This document shows, one piece after another, positions 33,001-44,038 of a stretch of 64,000 bases of DNA (position 1 is the stretch's first letter; the number at the start of each line of letters is the position of its first letter). The notes under the pieces were generated by a model. It did no database searches. It saw nothing but the letters and a program-made list of their open reading frames with translations, and was not told the DNA's origin. Made by a program: the position numbers and the translations under genes. The stretch comes from Macrostomum hystrix. Its lineage: Eukaryota > Platyhelminthes > Macrostomidae. Location: positions 16,946,001-17,010,000 of the forward strand of contig CATNEN010000038.1 of NCBI GenBank assembly GCA_950097015.1, read 5' to 3'.

Positions 33001-36000
33001 TAATGGATGAGCAGCTGATAATGGGGATCTGGGAGGATAATGGATGAGAGCTGAAAATGGGAATCTGGGAGGATATTGGATGAGCAGCTGAAAATGGGGA
33101 TCGGGAAGCATAATAGATAAGTAGCTGGATAGATAATTAGATACATAAGTAGAAATAAATAGGTAATACCACATTATCTTAGGCAAAAATGTGTAAGTAG
33201 CTGAAAATTTCATTTTCCTAGAAATAATCTGGGAAGATTTCAGCCTAAAATTACGGTTTCGGGTTTCTGAGAAAGTTCAGTCTGAAGCGCGCTTACTCAC
33301 CTTTTTTGCTCTTCTGCAGCACATCGTGAGCCTGGCTCAGTGAGACACCAGCTGTAGCGGTGATGAGCTCCGACAATGGGGTCATGACCTCTTTGATAGG
33401 CGTGTTGTACTGCGACTCGCCCAAGAAGTCAATGTCGCGAAACGTGACTAGGCCAACTAATTTGCCTCCCATTTTGCCACTGTCGGTAATGGGTATGCCG
33501 GAGAAGCCCTGGCTAGATTTGATACGAAGCACATCTGCCACAATGTTAGTTGGCGACATAACATAGGGATCAACAATAAAGCCTTGCTCGTATTTCTTTA
33601 CTTTGCGAATCTCATTAGCCTGATACTCAGCTGTACAGTTGTGATGCACAATGCCAATACCGCCAGCCAGTGCCATTGCGATGGCCATTGTACTCTCTGT
33701 CACTGTGTCCATTGGGGATGAAATCAGGGGCGTCTTCATAGTTAGCTTGCGAGTTAGCGGCGAGGTGAGGTCCACCTCGGAAGCTGGGAAGTCGATGAAG
33801 CCAGGCAGAATGATGAAGTCACTGTTTGGAGGGGATGAAAATATATGATTAGGACTTCATATATCTACAGTGAAGTTGAATTTTAATATGTTGAGTTTAA
33901 AGCTTGGCATAGAAAATAGCTTAAAATAGGCTCTAGAGAACTCTAAGTCAACTAAAGCCTGATGTTTACTGTTCATGAAATTTAATTATAATTATTGTAG
34001 TGTATTTTGATAAAATAATATTTGATTTATTGTGTATGTTTGGTTGAGCTCATGCAAACAGACAGCATTAAAGTTATTACAATAGTTAAGCATTAAAAAT
34101 ACTATTCAGGTAAACATAGCTGAATCTTAAACTCACTTTGTTTTGGGTTTGTGATATTACGTATATATTTATATATTTGTGTGATCAACTCATTTGAGAT
34201 TTTATAACAAGGGCTATCCAGTGAAGACAGATAACTAAATCTAAGCAAGGATGAGAAGCGAAACCACTTAGGCCAACAGAAACAGACAACAGAAATAGTG
34301 GCACAGAAGCGAAAGATGCTAAATGAAGTTAGGAGTTGATGGCCACTAAGGGCCACCATGGAATATTTTTAATTTCAGGGAAAGACATGAAATATAAATA
34401 AAAGCTATACTGAGTAAAATATCTGATATAAAAAACCCTAGATAATTAAAAAAAGCTTAAAATCCTATGCTTACTAATATACCTTTTTGCGTTCTAGTTG
34501 GTTATTTTTGCGATCAAGTTGGACAGACTGCTGAGGCTCAGACTGCACTAAATCGCCTGCAATCGAATGTAGGATTGACCATAGACAGCCAAGTATTTTG
34601 CACTCTAGTTGGTCTTTTTTTGCGTTCTATTTGGACAAGACTTTGCTAGGATAGAATCGGCATCAGGAACAAAAGAAAAAACTGTAATCAGGCAGGTAGA
34701 GAGGCAATGGCGACAGTTACAGTGACAATAAACAAAAATTAACATCAAACATTAACTAAGAATGACGTTAAGCATATTTAGAGTCAGGGTCAGTAAGGGT
34801 TTGCACCAATCCACGATATCCGGCTTGCTAATCACTCAAAAATGTCGGCGTAATCCAGGCACCTCTGAATATAAGTGACACTGTGATTGATCTAATCATG
34901 GCATCAGTCAGACGCTTCCTTTTTGGACCCCCTCTTGCCTGAGGCTCCGTGCATCCAAATCCATATACGCGCGGATGATGTTGCTTGCTGTTGTGCGCTT
35001 GATGCCCAGTTGCTGAGCCAATGTCCTCCAATCAGAGTCCTCCTCGTAGGCAGTGATCAGCCTCAGTCTATCAACAGGGTTAATTTTCAAATACAGGCCA
35101 CGCTCACCCATAATGACTGAAGAGACGGAGAGGATAGGAGTAGGGAAGAGATTTTTGTCCAAATAGAGCGCAAAAAAGACCAACTAGAGCACAAAAGACT
35201 TGGCTTTCTATGGTCAATCCTACATTCAATTGCAGGCGATTTAGCGCAGTCTGAGCCTCAGCAGTCTGTCCAACTTGATTGCAAAAATAACCAACTACCA
35301 ACCAACGCAATAAGGTATATTTTTCATATTGCTTCTTAGAATCCATGTTTTTGGGATGCATCAAAAATTTTTATATATTTTCTATTGTTTCAATAAAAAG
35401 CTTAGTGGTTAGAGTGTTAGACTCACAACTTACAGGGTTGGAGGTTTGATTCCTGACTCCTCTGGAACAATTTGTATCCTTTAGAAAGATGCTAAACACT
35501 CAGCTGTTAAACTCGTACTAGCATCAGCTAGGGTAATGGAGCATGGGACATCTCCCTAGTCCATTGACTGAACAGTTGCATGCAGCCTCCAGATGCACCA
35601 TGCAATAGCTATAGCTGTGCTGTTAGCTACATATCTAGTCCAATTGAAGCAAGTGCAATAATTTGTTTCAGTGTGATATTAAGCTATTTCTCATACACAA
35701 TTATAGCTAAGAAATAATAATATTTGATCTATTTGATCTAGTAAGACATTACTAACATAATTTACTGGGCCCCTAGATCATAAAATGTTAAAAAAAATTG
35801 CTTTATTACAAAAAACCAATCACTTTCATTTGAAGAAAACATTTTTGGACATTATTACAATTTCTTATTAGCTAAGTCTAGTGTCTTAACAATATAAACA
35901 GCTAACTTGTCTGCTAGCCCATAGTGTAGATTATGTAGTACATGCGAGAATTTACCTACATGCATTTTTAAAGTGGCATCCAGCGACGTGCAAATAGGTA

Positions 36001-39000
36001 TGTGGCGTGCTTTTGGTGTGCATAATTCACACTAAATAATTACACTGGCATGCCTGGCGCCTGCCTGGCATGGCAAGCTGCCAATGCATTGCTATGCAAC
36101 AAAAAATACGCCGTGACTAGGGACACGGCGGCCGTGTCTCTAACTCTGTGCCTAGGGACACGGCTGCCGTGTCCCTAGTTATCGACCACTCCGTGCCTAG
36201 AGCCACGGCGACGGCGGTTGTAATCTATATATATAAAAGTGAAAACTCTGTCTGTCTGTCTGTCTGTCTGTGTGCAACCTTTTGTCTTTATAGACGCCGA
36301 AACCGCTGAACCAAATCGCACCAAACTTTGCACATACCTTAAACCACCTACGCTGAGTGCAATAGGCTACTCAAATTCCCGAAAAATCATTTCCTTCCTG
36401 CTCAAAAGTGCAAAAAACTGCTCAAAAATCGTCGAAAAATCACTCAATTCGACATATCGTCGCCCCACTTTGTCAGATTTTCTCCAAATTTGATCCACTT
36501 ACACTTTACATGTTTTCCAACAATGCTGTCAATTTTGAACATCTCTACTCAATCCAGAGCAAAGCTGCATCATCTCAAAGTGAGTCACTTTTTGTTTTCC
36601 GAGGACAGCCACCCCAACTCCCCTCCGCCACTCTGCGGGCCAAATTTTATTACAGCCACCCCCTCCCTTCCCCGGGCGCCGAAGCCCCAGACTGTACATT
36701 GTATTTCAAGCCGTGAATGTACACAGCCCAAACCCCTAGACCAGGGGTCGGCAAACTCCGGCCCGCGGGCCAGATGCGGCCCTCGAGCCTCTAGCCGTAT
36801 AACTAGGGATACGGCCGCCGTGTCCCTATACACAGAGCTGGGGACACGGCGGCCGTGCCTAAGTCCTGAGTCACGGCCGCCGTGGCTCTAGGCACGGAGT
36901 GGTCGATAACTAGGGACACGGCAGCCGTGTCCCTAGGCACAGAGTTAGAGACACGGCCGCCGTGTCCCTAGTCACGGCGCAAAAAATATGTATTGTAATA
37001 TTTACTTTATTAAAAATCTATTGTATATAAACAGTATAAAATATGGCAGAGCTTATTCATATGGCCCCGTGCCGATAATTTTCTGCTTATCCACAGGGCA
37101 GCTTGTATGAATAGGTCTACAACTCTTTATATATGCTGTGCCATTAATTTCAATTTTATCCACACAGATCCATGCTGATAATTTTCTGTTTATCCACACG
37201 GCAGCTTGTATGAATCCTATATGTCCTAGGCCTAGGCCTGAAACGAGGCCCTTTCAGGTTTGAACATTTTGTTGAACCCTCGAGCCAATAGATCGACAAA
37301 GTTGTCAGTGTGTTACAACAGTGTTCTACATTTCAACCTACACATTCATTAACCGATATTAATGTTATCCTTTCTAATTATTGTAATAAAAACTTAAATA
37401 ATTTTATTACAATTTTTAAAAACTTTTAAAAACTCTTTAAAAAGAGTTCTTTTTATCTTTTTTAAAACTAAATCTTTTGTGATTTCACATGCAATTGTTA
37501 GCAAGGTTACATATTATTAGAAATTAACAATTAATTGAAATTTAACATGTGCATTGCTTGAAATTAAAAGAGGCACTACTGCAGGTTCTGGAAAAAACAT
37601 GTATGACCAGTTGTATATAGTACATGAAAATTGCTAGGCCTACACAGTTCCTGTAAAATATGTGCTTTAAGTTCTTAAAGTTATTGGCAAAATAAGCTGC
37701 TATGTAGATAGGCAGAGAATTATAGGCACGGATCCATGTGGATAAAATTGAAATTAGCGGCATGGGACCACGACCATGGGAATAAGCACTTCCATAAAAG
37801 ATTTAAAAGTTTTTTAATTGTTGATAAATAAATGCATGATTGAGAAATAATTTTTTATTAAGATATAATTAGCTAGCTAATTAGCAATCCATTAGCAATC
37901 GCGTAGGCAGTATTAGACACAATTACCAAAAAGTTGCTAAAACTTACTCATATGTCATGCCATCGCCTTTTTCAAAAAGCTGAGCGCCAGCCATTCCGTC
38001 TTCAGGCACGTATCCAGTAGAAGAAATCAGTCTTTCAGCCATACTACAATGGAAAAATCACAAAGAATTCTCCAGACCAGTCTGAAGACTTAGTACAGAA
38101 AGAACTAAATTAACGTCCGATACACTCAAATATCTTATTTCATTGGGCGCCGGCGGCGATGTAAAAACTAAGAAATTTGAAGAGGCATCGGGAATGCCTT
38201 TAAAATGAAAGTTAAAATCAGTTATATAAGCAAACAACTTAATAACAAATTAAATAAACAATTGATTTTAAATTGAACTTTTAAGAGTTTAGAAATGACG
38301 TAATGAATGAAGTAAGGCGAAAAAAGTTTATTTATATTATTAGCAAACTTACGCATAAATAACTATCTTACGCATGATTTAAAAAACAGCCAGCATTAAT
38401 TCCGGATTTTGAACTCCCATTTCGCCAGCCGCCTGTCGGCCCAATCAGTGGCGCAAATGATTGGGCCGACAGGCGGCTGGCGAAATGCAAGTGATTTTGA
38501 TCTGATTTGAAAGAACTTTCATCCTTTTATCTCTGCAGTTTTATCTCTGGTTTTATGTCTGCAGTTTTCTCTCACAATTCTTTACAGATTTTCCTGCTGA
38601 GCAAGTCATCGAGGAAGTGATCGTAAAAAATATCATACAAAAAACGGTTATATAGTAGGCGCTAAATGATCGCAGGACAATTTTTATTCATTTTTACCAC
38701 AGAGCGCCACGACATGAATTATAACATTCCTCGTCAGTAGCTATGGAAGATGTGTTCTGCAGTGATTCAAAAGTTCAAAGCATTAAAAAGGAGAAGGATC
38801 GAATATTTATGTTATGTTAAGCGAGCAAAAAAAATTGAATCCAAGAGAGGACATAAATTAAGCCTCTCCACCCGATCGGCCTAATATAACAATTTTCCGA
38901 CACATGTTGTGCGTAGAAATGTTCTTGAATGCTCAACCATGATTTATCAATGACATATTCATTTTGAAGCCTCTAAACGCGAAGCAACTCACTAGCTAGG

Positions 39001-39972
39001 TAAGGTATGGAGTGGTGCTGAGTAGTGGCAGAGCGGTTAACGTGTTTGCCTCTCGCACCAAGGTCCCCAGCTCGATTCCGCGGCGTGGCCACATTCAATT
39101 GGGGGCGCAGCCGCAGAGAGAAGGCTTGGGGGCTTGGCGTGCAATTTAAGCCCTTGAGGGCCAACCTCCAAGGCACAGTGAGAGTGTGTACTGTCTGCCC
39201 TTATCATTAAGGTAGGGAGGTCTCCATTTTTGGAAAATTGGAGCTACAAAAAAGAGTCACATACGAGCTTCCAATGATATCACTCTTTGCGTCATTTTTT
39301 CTGTGTGACCTCGCGTACTTTTAAAATCCTGGATTCGAAGGATGGATCCTGCAGGTAGCCAGATTTTAGGCATAGATTTAGAACTTAGAATCAGCATTGT
39401 AAAAGATTTCGATGTCAAAAAGTGTGCATTTAAATGCTTTTAGCCAATTAGGGACCGCGGGACGTTTAATTTGCACGCCGTTAATGCATAGTCTATGGTC
39501 GAGACTTTGGAATTGAAAATCGTTTTACAACACTACTCAATACTTGGTTTTGAGTGCTCAAATGTCTATGGAACTCGTGCACTCGTGCCAAGACATTTAA
39601 GCACTCAAAACCAAGTATTGAATCCTATATCAAGCACAACTTAATAACTCCAGTTATTAAGTTGTTATTAAGTTGTTATTAAGTTATTAAGTTGTCCTTG
39701 TCCTATATTTAAGCACACGCAGGAAATGCAGAGCGAAACGCAGAAAAATAGGCTAAATGAGCATCATGTATACGCGTAGTAAAATGACAAAGTGAAGCCA
39801 ATGCGAATTCTTACCTGGACGTCCTCCTGATTCCTTTCACCTTGAAATAGCTGCACACCCTTTCGTGCACAGACTCGAATCCGGCGGCTCCCGCAATGAC
39901 CAGCTGGCTGGATTCGCCGGAAGCGCTGCTTCCGCTAGTAGCAGAATTGCAGCGTCTCTGTGGCTGACTCAT
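30021..39972 (-). CDS. IMPDH: Inosine-5'-monophosphate dehydrogenase, seven exons, 566 aa
   Basis: The enzyme oxidises IMP to XMP with NAD+, the rate-limiting step of guanine nucleotide synthesis in the cytosol. Exons (-) are 39972-39815, 38043-37948, 33821-33301, 32173-32071, 31993-31897, 31241-30775 and 30279-30021. All joints are in phase and sum to 567 codons. From the internal Met at 38042 ([19 protein letters not shown]) the protein is 513 residues and collinear with animal IMPDH. Marks include SSPMDTVTE; a CBS pair ([35 protein letters not shown]); the catalytic loop [12 protein letters not shown], whose Cys is residue 330 from that Met; [25 protein letters not shown]; and the C terminus [15 protein letters not shown]. 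The first exon adds 53 in-frame residues (starting [16 protein letters not shown]) that I do not recognise. It could be a real extension or an alternative first exon. Introns are packed with minisatellites and transposons. Confidence 0.96.
30412..30716 (-). mobile_element. SINE family 1, near full-length, in IMPDH last intron
   Basis: It starts with 'agcgaggaggcaattctgcc' and contains 'tcgtcaggcagtatacactc', 'ttggttctcaagagcgtaaa' and 'gcttcgccccaaacgaatg'. It ends with the reversed tRNA head 'ggaatcgagctcagggacct ... ttaaccgctctg'. It runs in the same direction as IMPDH. Confidence 0.8.
31275..31760 (+). repeat. 20-bp minisatellite in IMPDH intron, about 24 copies
   Basis: The unit is 'gaggaggtacagaagcgttt', alternating with a 'gacgcg' variant in every second copy over much of the array. 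This indicates that a 40-bp dimer was amplified. It begins about 30 bases from the acceptor side of the exon at 30775-31241. Confidence 0.94.
32244..33105 (-). repeat. 37-bp minisatellite in IMPDH intron, about 23 copies
   Basis: The unit is 'gataatggatgagcagctga' followed by taatggggatctgggag. It fills most of the intron 32174-33300. It is open on the - strand over 300 codons in two frames, though no gene lies there. Confidence 0.95.
33822..34477. other. IMPDH intron sequence, AT-rich
   Basis: Within the long IMPDH intron 33822-37947. No exon or repeat is recognised in this part. Confidence 0.4.
34478..35320 (-). mobile_element. Tc1/mariner-like element with about 160-bp inverted repeats, transposase decayed
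   Basis: The left end is 'tatacctttttgcgttctag' and the right end mirrors it ('...caacgcaataaggtata'). Homology continues for about 160 bp ('ggttatttttgcgatcaagt', 'ggctcagactgcactaaatc'). The ends are TA-rich, so the exact target duplication is uncertain. The interior encodes a transposase fragment on the - strand. It lies inside an IMPDH intron. Confidence 0.8.
34828..35115 (-). pseudogene. Transposase N-terminal fragment, frameshifted
   Basis: One frame reads [20 protein letters not shown] then [19 protein letters not shown], a helix-turn-helix as in Tc1/IS630 transposases. It continues in another frame as [17 protein letters not shown]. No catalytic DDE/D segment is present, so the copy is dead. 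Confidence 0.7.
35396..35645 (+). mobile_element. SINE family 2 copy, forward
   Basis: The tRNA-like head 'cttagtggttagagtgttag ... ggaggtttgattcctgactc' is followed by the family body in forward order: 'agctgttaaactcgtactag', 'tagtccattgactgaacag', 'atgcagcctccagatgcac'. It lies in the long IMPDH intron. Confidence 0.75.
36223..36740 (+). mobile_element. Helitron-like segment nested in foldback element
   Basis: It begins 'atctatatatataaaagtga', then a (TGTC)n run and 'ccgaaaccgctgaaccaaat'. This resembles the conserved start of many animal Helitrons. The 3' end was not identified, and the boundary given is approximate. Confidence 0.5.
36742..36783 (+). mobile_element. hAT-like terminal fragment
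   Basis: The sequence 'caggggtcggcaaactccgg' followed by cccgcgggccagatgcggccc is the well-known terminus of hAT-type elements found across animals. Only one end is present, truncated against foldback sub-repeats. Confidence 0.6.
36989..37947. other. IMPDH intron sequence, AT-rich
   Basis: It contains an imperfect repeat of 'ataattttctgcttatccac' (about 37075 and 37175) and otherwise nothing recognised. Confidence 0.4.
38418..38487. repeat. Perfect hairpin, 30-bp arms and 10-base loop
   Basis: Arms 38418-38447 and 38458-38487 are fully complementary and GC-rich; the loop is 'gtggcgcaaa'. It lies in the first IMPDH intron, 375 bases upstream of the second exon. It could be an insertion scar, a tiny palindromic element, or a structured RNA segment of the pre-mRNA. 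Confidence 0.9.
39012..39200 (+). mobile_element. SINE family 1 copy in IMPDH first intron
   Basis: It shows 'tggcagagcggttaacgtgt' (A-box-like), 'cccagctcgattccgcggcg' (B-box-like), 'gggggcgcagccgcagagag' and 'gggccaacctccaaggcaca'. It is antisense to IMPDH. Because exact coding hits are absent and copies are many, this is a SINE and not a tRNA gene. Confidence 0.82.
39537..39621. repeat. Hairpin with 31-bp arms and 23-base loop
   Basis: Arms 39537-39567 and 39591-39621 pair with one G.T-type mismatch. Left arm key sequence is 'tacttggttttgagtgctca'. It is followed at 39636-39690 by a run of 'ttattaagttg' repeats that can also fold. Confidence 0.85.
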
Positions 39973-41334
39973 AGAGCGGATTGAGTAGTTCTTATTAACA
40001 GAAGTGCAGACTGGCTTTCTGTTTCCGGCTCATGCTCTAATTATTAGGAGGCTGGCGGAACACAGATACTTACAGATTACATATTATAATGCTGTGTGTC
40101 CATATGCGAGCTGATTATGATTAGCCAGTCAGAAAGAGACCAGAGGGCTCAAGTCTATTGTGCATCGAGGCAGAGGGCTTATGGGTCTCTGTCCGCCCTG
40201 ATGCACTCCGCGGCTTCTAAAGCTTTCGACGTCCTGTGAGCACGAGGCGAGCTCGTGAGGGGAGAGACTATGCTCAAATCATCCGGCGCGTGTGCGCAGA
40301 GATGAATGAGAGGCTGGGGAATAGTTTCTCTTAGGGAAGATGAATTCTCTGATTGGTGGGATTACATGCGTGCAGATGAAGAGAGAGGGAACCGCCCGGG
40401 TTGGGGAAGAAAGGAGAGGATCTGACACTGGGGTGGGATTCAGAAACTACAAGCTTCTTTGGGATTTTCTACCCCACCCCACGAAAATGCCGGTGTCGAG
40501 CTCGCTCGGGAAACTTACTCGCATGGACTTGAGCAAGCAGGTTGTGAAGAGGCCGACTGAAAAAAATTAGGTACTTGAAGATCCACGACTGGCACAACCG
40601 CAAATGCGTCGGGCCGTTGAGGTGTTTGAAAACTTTCATTGTGCCAATCAATCAACCACCTTCCTCTCCTTCCCCGTGATTCTGAAATCAGAGCGCCAGA
40701 CAGAAGAGGCAGGTCGATGTTGAGAATATTTTAAGCAGATGGTTAGAAAGGATGACAAATCAATTACTCGCATTTTAAAGCTTTAGTCCAATGAGCCGAA
40801 GCATGAAATACTTCACTGCTCCTAGTATAACGCTCTGTGTGACGATCAGAAAGCAAATAAACTAATCTTTTAGCAAGAGTTTCAAAAAAAATAAAAGTTC
40901 CCAAATTTCTTTTGAAGCAGCTGTGCCGCACATACTTAGCATAATTATTCCGATACACGAGGTAAGTTATTAAGAAAATAATGGGAACGATAAGCTTCAA
41001 TGCCAGAACGAAAATGTGTCAATAACTGATTTAGGACCGTGATTAAACACTCAAACGTTTAGGTATTGTCTATTCACAAACGAATTTCATTATCGATTTT
41101 ATTAGCAATGAAGGAGTGGCCAAAGCAGCTGTTGTCCTCGCCTCTGATCCCACGGTCCGCAGCCGTCGTCGGTGAAGCCTTTGCCCTTTGAACAAAAGGA
41201 CTTTGGAGACTGTAAAAATATTACACAGGGTGGGGCCGCGTTTTCCTGACATCCCTAGAAGTATTGCAACCTGACAGAGGGCGAATCCTGAGTACAAATC
41301 CTCGAATGATTTTCTAATTGATTGCACCTACTCA
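39973..41334. other. 5' flank of IMPDH gene
   Basis: It presumably contains the IMPDH promoter. No TATA box or other decisive element was identified, and no other gene is supported. Confidence 0.35.
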
Positions 41335-41606
41335 TATTGGGTCAGGTGTGCAGCCGACAGCACAGCCGCAGCTATATTGCGCGGTGCATCTGAAGGCTGC
41401 GTACGGCTGTTCAGTCCATGGACTGGGTGGGACGCCACACCCACCCTCAATTGTCCTAGCTAATGCTGGTACCTATTTAACAGCTGGGTGAACTGAAGTG
41501 CAGTACACTGTTAATAAAGTGTCTTGCTAAATGTCAATAACTTTTCCAGCGAAGTCTAGAATCGAACCCCGACCTTCTAGTTGTGAGTTCGACGAACTGC
41601 TTGAAA
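41335..41606 (-). mobile_element. SINE family 2 copy
   Basis: It contains 'agcacagccgcagctatatt', 'cagtccatggactgggtggg', 'gctggtacctatttaacagc' and the reversed head 'agaatcgaaccccgaccttc'. Confidence 0.78.
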
Positions 41607-42497
41607 AAAAATGAAAAAATGGTTTCATTGTCCGTTGATCTCTAATTAGCAGGAAAAGTACATCCGAGTTTTTCTTCGAAGGACACAATTAAGGCCATGA
41701 AATTTTTACTAACGAGCCGGGCTCTTAATCATGCGAAAAAATTTAACGACCTATTAGGAAAGTCGTCATGGCAACTCATGGACCCATTCTCCTCATTAAG
41801 TCCTTTTCGAAATAATGCATCGGTTTGCATGGGAGCAGATGAGAGAAGGCTTTGCGTGATTGCGTGAAAGAGTACCTGGGAAAAGGAAAGTAATTAGTTG
41901 GGGAGGGGGTTCCGGATGAGTTATGCTCGTCGCTAAACGCGACAGGCTGCAAGCACTGACCTTCCTTAGGTCGCTCAAGAAAATCTCGAGAGACACCCTT
42001 AGTTCTAAATAATTATTGCACTTCGAATCTCGAAATCGCCTTAAGGTCTTAATTGCTACACGCGTCAACAGATGGGGCCAATTTGTAGCCTCTTTAAAAA
42101 ATCGTAGATTTCCCCCCAAAAGACCCCGCGGGTGGCGATTTCAAATGCCATCAACCTACTTCACGATGTCTCCAAAACTGAATGACCAATTATCGTGAAA
42201 GTCCACCAAATGAGTTTAAATATTTCGCTCTTAACGATGAGCTAACTTTCAAAATCGTCCGACGTCAGCATCGGCAATATATTCAGCCATTCTTGTTGGC
42301 ACCCTTGCTTGCAGATGTATATTTTTAAGACTAATTATTGTCGTAACTTCGACTCAAAATTCGTTAATAAAAATGCACAACTTACTACTGCTATCAGTAA
42401 TAAAAACAAGCAGCAATTTTTTATCTCGTATTTTAATTTCAAAATAATCCAAGGAACCAGTACAAAACTACTCATATTTGTTAAAATAGATAACCCC
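41607..42497. other. Unique spacer
   Basis: No supported exon. The short frames present have no recognisable family features. Confidence 0.4.
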
Positions 42498-42722
42498 TGC
42501 CTGCAACCGAGAGCACAGCCGCAGCGATTGTGTACTACTGTTCAGTCCATGGACTGGAAGGACGCCACACCCATTACAGCTGCTGAACTGAAGCAATACA
42601 GAGTTAATTGTCTTGCTTGCTGAACGCAAGATGTTCCAGTGTAGTCAAGAATCGAACCTTCGACCTTCAAGTCGTGAGACCGACGTTTAGGTATTAACGT
42701 CTCTTACCACTAGGCTTAAAAC
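42498..42722 (-). mobile_element. SINE family 2 copy with internal deletion
   Basis: It shows 'agcacagccgcagcgattgt', 'cagtccatggactggaagga', 'gctgaactgaagcaatacag' and the reversed head 'aagaatcgaaccttcgacct'. The 'ctggtacccattta' block is missing, which indicates a shorter subfamily or a deletion. Confidence 0.75.
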
Positions 42723-42780
42723 CCCTACCTGACGAATGCTGAGTGGTAAAAAGGAAGACCCAAATGCTCCCTGAAGTGTA

Positions 42781-43761
42781 GCTTTTGCCATTCAATCTCA
42801 GTGTTTTGCCATTCATACTCAGCCCCCATAGAATTAATCCAACCAGTTGGCGCGGTTTGGCCCATAGACTATCGCTCTGTGCCATTCAATCTCGGGTTTT
42901 GTCATTCAAACTCAGGCTTTATAAGCCCGGTCTCTCAAACGCAGTCCTCCAAAAGACAGCTAAATTACAAATTTCTTCCATTGCATTTGCTTACATGGCC
43001 CAACTTACATGGGCCATATGCTTACATGGAGCGCCTGGGCCACGTTGCACTGGACACTCTGACGCCTCTGAAGGCCGCAAACTGGGAGATTGCCTGCAGC
43101 CGACTGTATCCACGGTGCATTATGCAAATTCCTTTTCTCTGAGTCATTTTTCTGATCCAAGACTTTAACAATTCGCTTAAATCCGTATGTTCCTCACTAT
43201 GATGCTAGAGGTGTTTGACTTGTAATGTGTATGAACTGCATTATGTTTAACAAGTTTAACAAGTCTGTTTTTTCGGTCCTGTGTTACATGAGCCGAGCTG
43301 AGGAATGATAACCTGTTCATTCCTTATCCACATTCCTTCTCCACATTAAAGCCTGAGTTTGAATGGTAGATTTACGCACTAGGAAGCCTAGCATAAGTGC
43401 ATTGATTTATGACCAAGTGTGTGTGCGCAAGACCAGCTCCTTCGGCCCATAGACAATACCCGTCTGGGATTTACTGCATAGTAGCTCAGAAGAGGGATGG
43501 CACGGAGATCAAGTGGGGCAAGATTTACCGCACAGTTGCGGAATTTACTGCACACTTCAATCTATTTCTTTGATGGCCTTTGGGCCATAAACTATACACG
43601 AGCTTGAGACGTTTACGCACACTTGGTTATATGTCAATGACAAAACCTGAGATTGAATGGCACAGAGCGATAGTTTATGGGCCAAACCGCACCAACTGGC
43701 TGGATTAACTCTATGGGGGCTGAGTATGAATGGAAAAACACTGAGATTGAATGGCAAAAGC
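42781..43761. mobile_element. Non-autonomous DNA transposon with about 130-bp inverted repeats
   Basis: The left end 'gcttttgccattcaatctca' is mirrored at the right ('tgagattgaatggcaaaagc'). Homology spans about 130 bp with a few mismatches. TA flanks both sides (42779-42780 and 43762-43763). Sub-repeats 'ccattcaatctcag' recur within the arms. The interior (about 700 bp) has no transposase. Part of it (42950-43140) has coding-like composition and could be captured sequence. Confidence 0.82.
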
Positions 43762-44005
43762 TATACAAACATTTATGTTAATCAAAACTAGAATAAATTC
43801 GGCAAAGATGATGTGCCACGGCCCATCCTATTGCTCGTTTATTTATAATATGAAAAAATACTTTGTCATGCAGAAGCAATACTATAGTAACTAAAAGGAG
43901 AAAAAGTCCTCAGAAAGTTTCTAAAATATCTGCAGTAAATAATCTTTCGCAAATGTCTAAAAATCGTTTACCCACATTAGACTGATGGTACAGCAAGAAT
44001 TAGAG

Positions 44006-44011
44006 TTTATT
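44006..44011 (-). terminator. Polyadenylation signal of GPCR 1
   Basis: TTTATT on + (AATAAA on -) lies only 28 bases beyond the GPCR 1 stop codon, implying a very short 3' UTR. Confidence 0.6.
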
Positions 44012-44038
44012 TATCCAATCTGCTCATCAATTCCGTGT

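Larger units (their letters stand above)
36109..36979. mobile_element. Foldback element with 102-bp perfect inverted repeats and 9-bp target duplication
   Basis: The arms at 36109-36210 and 36878-36979 are identical in inverted orientation over 102 bp. They are built of short sub-repeats ('gggacacggcggccgtgtc'). The flanking 9-bp direct repeat 'caaaaaata' is exact at 36100-36108 and 36980-36988. Further decayed arm units lie at 36795-36870. Long sub-repeat arms with a 9-bp duplication are typical of foldback-type/Mutator-like elements. The interior carries other transposon pieces rather than its own transposase. Confidence 0.9.

Noticed and set aside
32233-33213. Reverse frames of 301 and 326 codons within IMPDH
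   Set aside because: They are the 37-bp minisatellite in an intron; flanking IMPDH exons splice in phase without them.
39012-39100. tRNA gene
   Set aside because: A- and B-box-like motifs are present, but the cloverleaf is imperfect and the segment is the head of a dispersed SINE.
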